Source: a virus
DNA: 47,064 nucleotides
IMG/VR virus record: IMGVR_UViG_3300043469_001323
Location: 1 to 47,064 of that record
Reading direction: 5' to 3' (one strand)
Below are positions 45,648-47,064 of this stretch, piece by piece. Every line of letters begins with the position of its first letter. The first letter of the stretch is position 1. Under the pieces are notes generated by a model. It saw only the letters and a program-made list of their open reading frames with translations, was not told the DNA's origin and ran no database searches. Both the position numbers and the translations under genes were made by a program.

Positions 45648-47064
45648 ATGAAAGAAAACAAATTAGTTCAAGAGGCGCTAATTCAAATGAAACAAGTTGA
45701 AGAAGCAATTGCCGAAAATGCAAAAGGAATACTTGCTTCTACCATGAAGGAAGAAATCAACCAATTAGTAAAAGAATCTCTTTCAGAGCAATCTGACGAT
45801 GAAGATGAGGTTGAATTAGATGCTGACATGGATATGTCCGCTGATAATGATGAAGTAGACATGGACATGGATATGGACTCAGATGATGAATCTGAAGATA
45901 TGGAAATGGACTTTGATATGGATTCAGACGAAACTCCAATTGATTTAACTGATGCTTCTGACGAAGAAATTTTGAAAGTATTTAAAGCGATGGGTGAAGA
46001 TGACGGAATCATTGTTAAAAAAGACGGTGAGAATGTTCATTTATCTGACGAAAATGCTGATGTAGAATATCTTGTTAAGCTTGGTGAATCTGAAGATGAC
46101 ATGATGGAAGATGATATGATGTCTGATGACATGATGGAAGATGATATGATGTCTGATTATGGAGAGTTTGATGAATCTGTTGATGATGTTATTGATGCTA
46201 TTTTTAGTGGAGATATGTCAGATGTAGATTCTGAAGATATGTCTGATGACGAAGATGTTGTTTACGAAATCACATTAGATGATGATTCTGAAATGATGGA
46301 TGAAGAAGACGATATGGAAGATGATATGGAAGATGATTTAACTAATGAAACCTACAAACCTAAAGGTGTTGGTATGGGTAAACCTAAATTTGATTACAAG
46401 AAAACGACAGGTGGATTTAAAGAAGACATGAAACAAGGTCCTAAATCTGTTGGTACTGGTAAAGCAAAATTTGATTACAAAAAAGGTGCTAACATGGCGG
46501 GTAAATCTAAAGTTGTAAAATCGGAAACTAAAGAAGGTCAAGGATACAAAGACAGAGAAGACGAAAGGTTAGCAATGAAGCATGGTAAGATTGCTTCAAA
46601 AGACCTTAAGACAACTAAAGCTCGTAGAGATGACGCAGGTTTTGAAAAAAGAGAAACTAAAGAAGCTGCAAGAACTTATGGTATGGGTTCTAAAGAAGGT
46701 AGAGGATTAAGAAAAGGCATTACTCCAAACAGAAACTATGTTTATGGTAAAGGTGGTGTTAAAACTGAATCTACTCAAGAAGAAGTTAGAATGTTGAGAG
46801 AAAAGAATGAAGAATATAGAAAAGCATTAAATGTTTTCAGAGAAAAACTTAATGAAGTTGCAATCTTCAATTCAAACTTAGCTTACGCTACAAGATTGTT
46901 CACAGAACACTCAACTACTAAAAAAGAAAAAATAAACATCCTAAGAAGATTTGACGATGTTGATACTTTAAAAGAATCTAAAAATCTTTACAAGTCAATC
47001 AAAGACGAATTATCTAATGTGGATACAAAATCAATTACTGAATCAGTAGGTGCTAAATTAAATA
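45648..47064 (+). CDS. Prohead core scaffold-like protein (3' end outside window)
   Basis: At least 472 residues are present, starting MKENKLVQEALIQMKQVEEA; the frame is open to the right edge. Residues about 45-225 are extremely acidic (MDMDMDSDDE and DDMMEDDMMS repeats). A basic region follows with two KFDYKK repeats and many Lys, Arg and Gly. The end has LNEVAIFNSNLAYATRLFTE and INILRRFDDVDTLKESKNLY, a block I associate with scaffold proteins of T4-like marine phages. Its position after the protease fits gp22, the core that the protease digests. TATTTATT lies 26 nt upstream of the ATG. Confidence 0.75.
   Translation, partial: MKENKLVQEALIQMKQVEEAIAENAKGILASTMKEEINQLVKESLSEQSDDEDEVELDADMDMSADNDEVDMDMDMDSDDESEDMEMDFDMDSDETPIDLTDASDEEILKVFKAMGEDDGIIVKKDGENVHLSDENADVEYLVKLGESEDDMMEDDMMSDDMMEDDMMSDYGEFDESVDDVIDAIFSGDMSDVDSEDMSDDEDVVYEITLDDDSEMMDEEDDMEDDMEDDLTNETYKPKGVGMGKPKFDYKKTTGGFKEDMKQGPKSVGTGKAKFDYKKGANMAGKSKVVKSETKEGQGYKDREDERLAMKHGKIASKDLKTTKARRDDAGFEKRETKEAARTYGMGSKEGRGLRKGITPNRNYVYGKGGVKTESTQEEVRMLREKNEEYRKALNVFREKLNEVAIFNSNLAYATRLFTEHSTTKKEKINILRRFDDVDTLKESKNLYKSIKDELSNVDTKSITESVGAKLN
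46095..46154 (+). repeat. Two tandem 30-bp repeats in the scaffold-like gene
   Basis: Two identical in-frame 30-nt units encode the acidic block DDMMEDDMMS twice. Confidence 0.9.

Noticed and set aside
1-47064. Prophage or attachment-site boundaries
   Set aside because: No integrase, host genes or att-like duplications were seen; gene content is phage-like from end to end.

Overview
The window is a contiguous piece of an AT-rich genome of a large tailed phage with a T4-like head-morphogenesis module, most likely infecting a member of the Bacteroidota (Flavobacteriia-like). Two things support this. First, the right half carries a T4-order head block: large terminase (gp17-like), portal (gp20-like), prohead protease (gp21-like) and an acidic scaffold (gp22-like). 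Second, the middle region is full of Bacteroidota-type promoters (TTG, about 18-20 nt, TAnnTTTG), A/T-rich translation starts without Shine-Dalgarno sequences, and small phage genes of a kind I associate with Bacteroidota phages.

Layout. 1-7 kb: rightward genes for putative virion proteins (acidic, repeat-rich, one with a membrane segment, some with peptidoglycan-binding-like modules). 7-8.6 kb: leftward clpP, an acidic partner ORF and an HNH nuclease. 8.8-18 kb: an accessory and RNA region with a cyclic-phosphate-processing receiver-like protein, methylglyoxal synthase, many small unknown genes and a metalloprotease-like gene. It holds well-formed tRNAs for Ile(UAU), Pro(UGG), Gly(UCC), Asp(GUC), Arg(UCU), Cys(GCA), Trp(CCA), Ser(UGA) and Arg(ACG), a His-like tRNA, one tRNA remnant, and a family of odd tRNA-like elements sharing the same ends. 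16.8-21.5 kb: holin-like protein, secreted NlpC/P60 peptidase, ferritin-like protein, PLP aminotransferase, small lipoprotein and M15-like peptidase. 21.5-23.3 kb: HAD-type and small genes. 23.3-29.4 kb: two paralogous proteins with a GTKWCTT-type motif flanking an HNH nuclease and a complete tmRNA gene on the minus strand, then an M20-type peptidase and a HExRH metalloprotein. 29.4-32 kb: a ClpC-like AAA+ unfoldase lacking its N-domain, divergent from a gene with two UVR motifs of the kind found in Clp adaptors such as McsA. 32-47 kb: virion and assembly genes, a nucleotidyltransferase, a KTSC-domain protein, a portal gene interrupted by an HNH-containing intein, and an antisense ribosomal protein bS21 gene.

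Main result. The phage appears to carry a ribosome-rescue and protein-degradation set: tmRNA, ClpP with an intact Ser-His-Asp triad, ClpC with the IGF ClpP-docking loop, a candidate UVR adaptor and an M20-type peptidase. The tmRNA tag reading frame is unusually long (21 codons). It passes through a normal-looking LAA and ends in ...AVVTI, with the stop codon in the loop of a hairpin, so the tag should not end in the usual host degron. Together with bS21 and the tRNA set, this suggests extensive control of host translation and protein turnover.

Two promoter classes are visible. Host-like TAnnTTTG promoters serve the middle region; in five genes the box lies exactly 4 nt before the ATG, which implies leaderless mRNAs. 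A TATTTATA motif sits just upstream of many virion, lysis and late genes on either strand and is a candidate phage late promoter; it is the reverse complement of the T4 late box.
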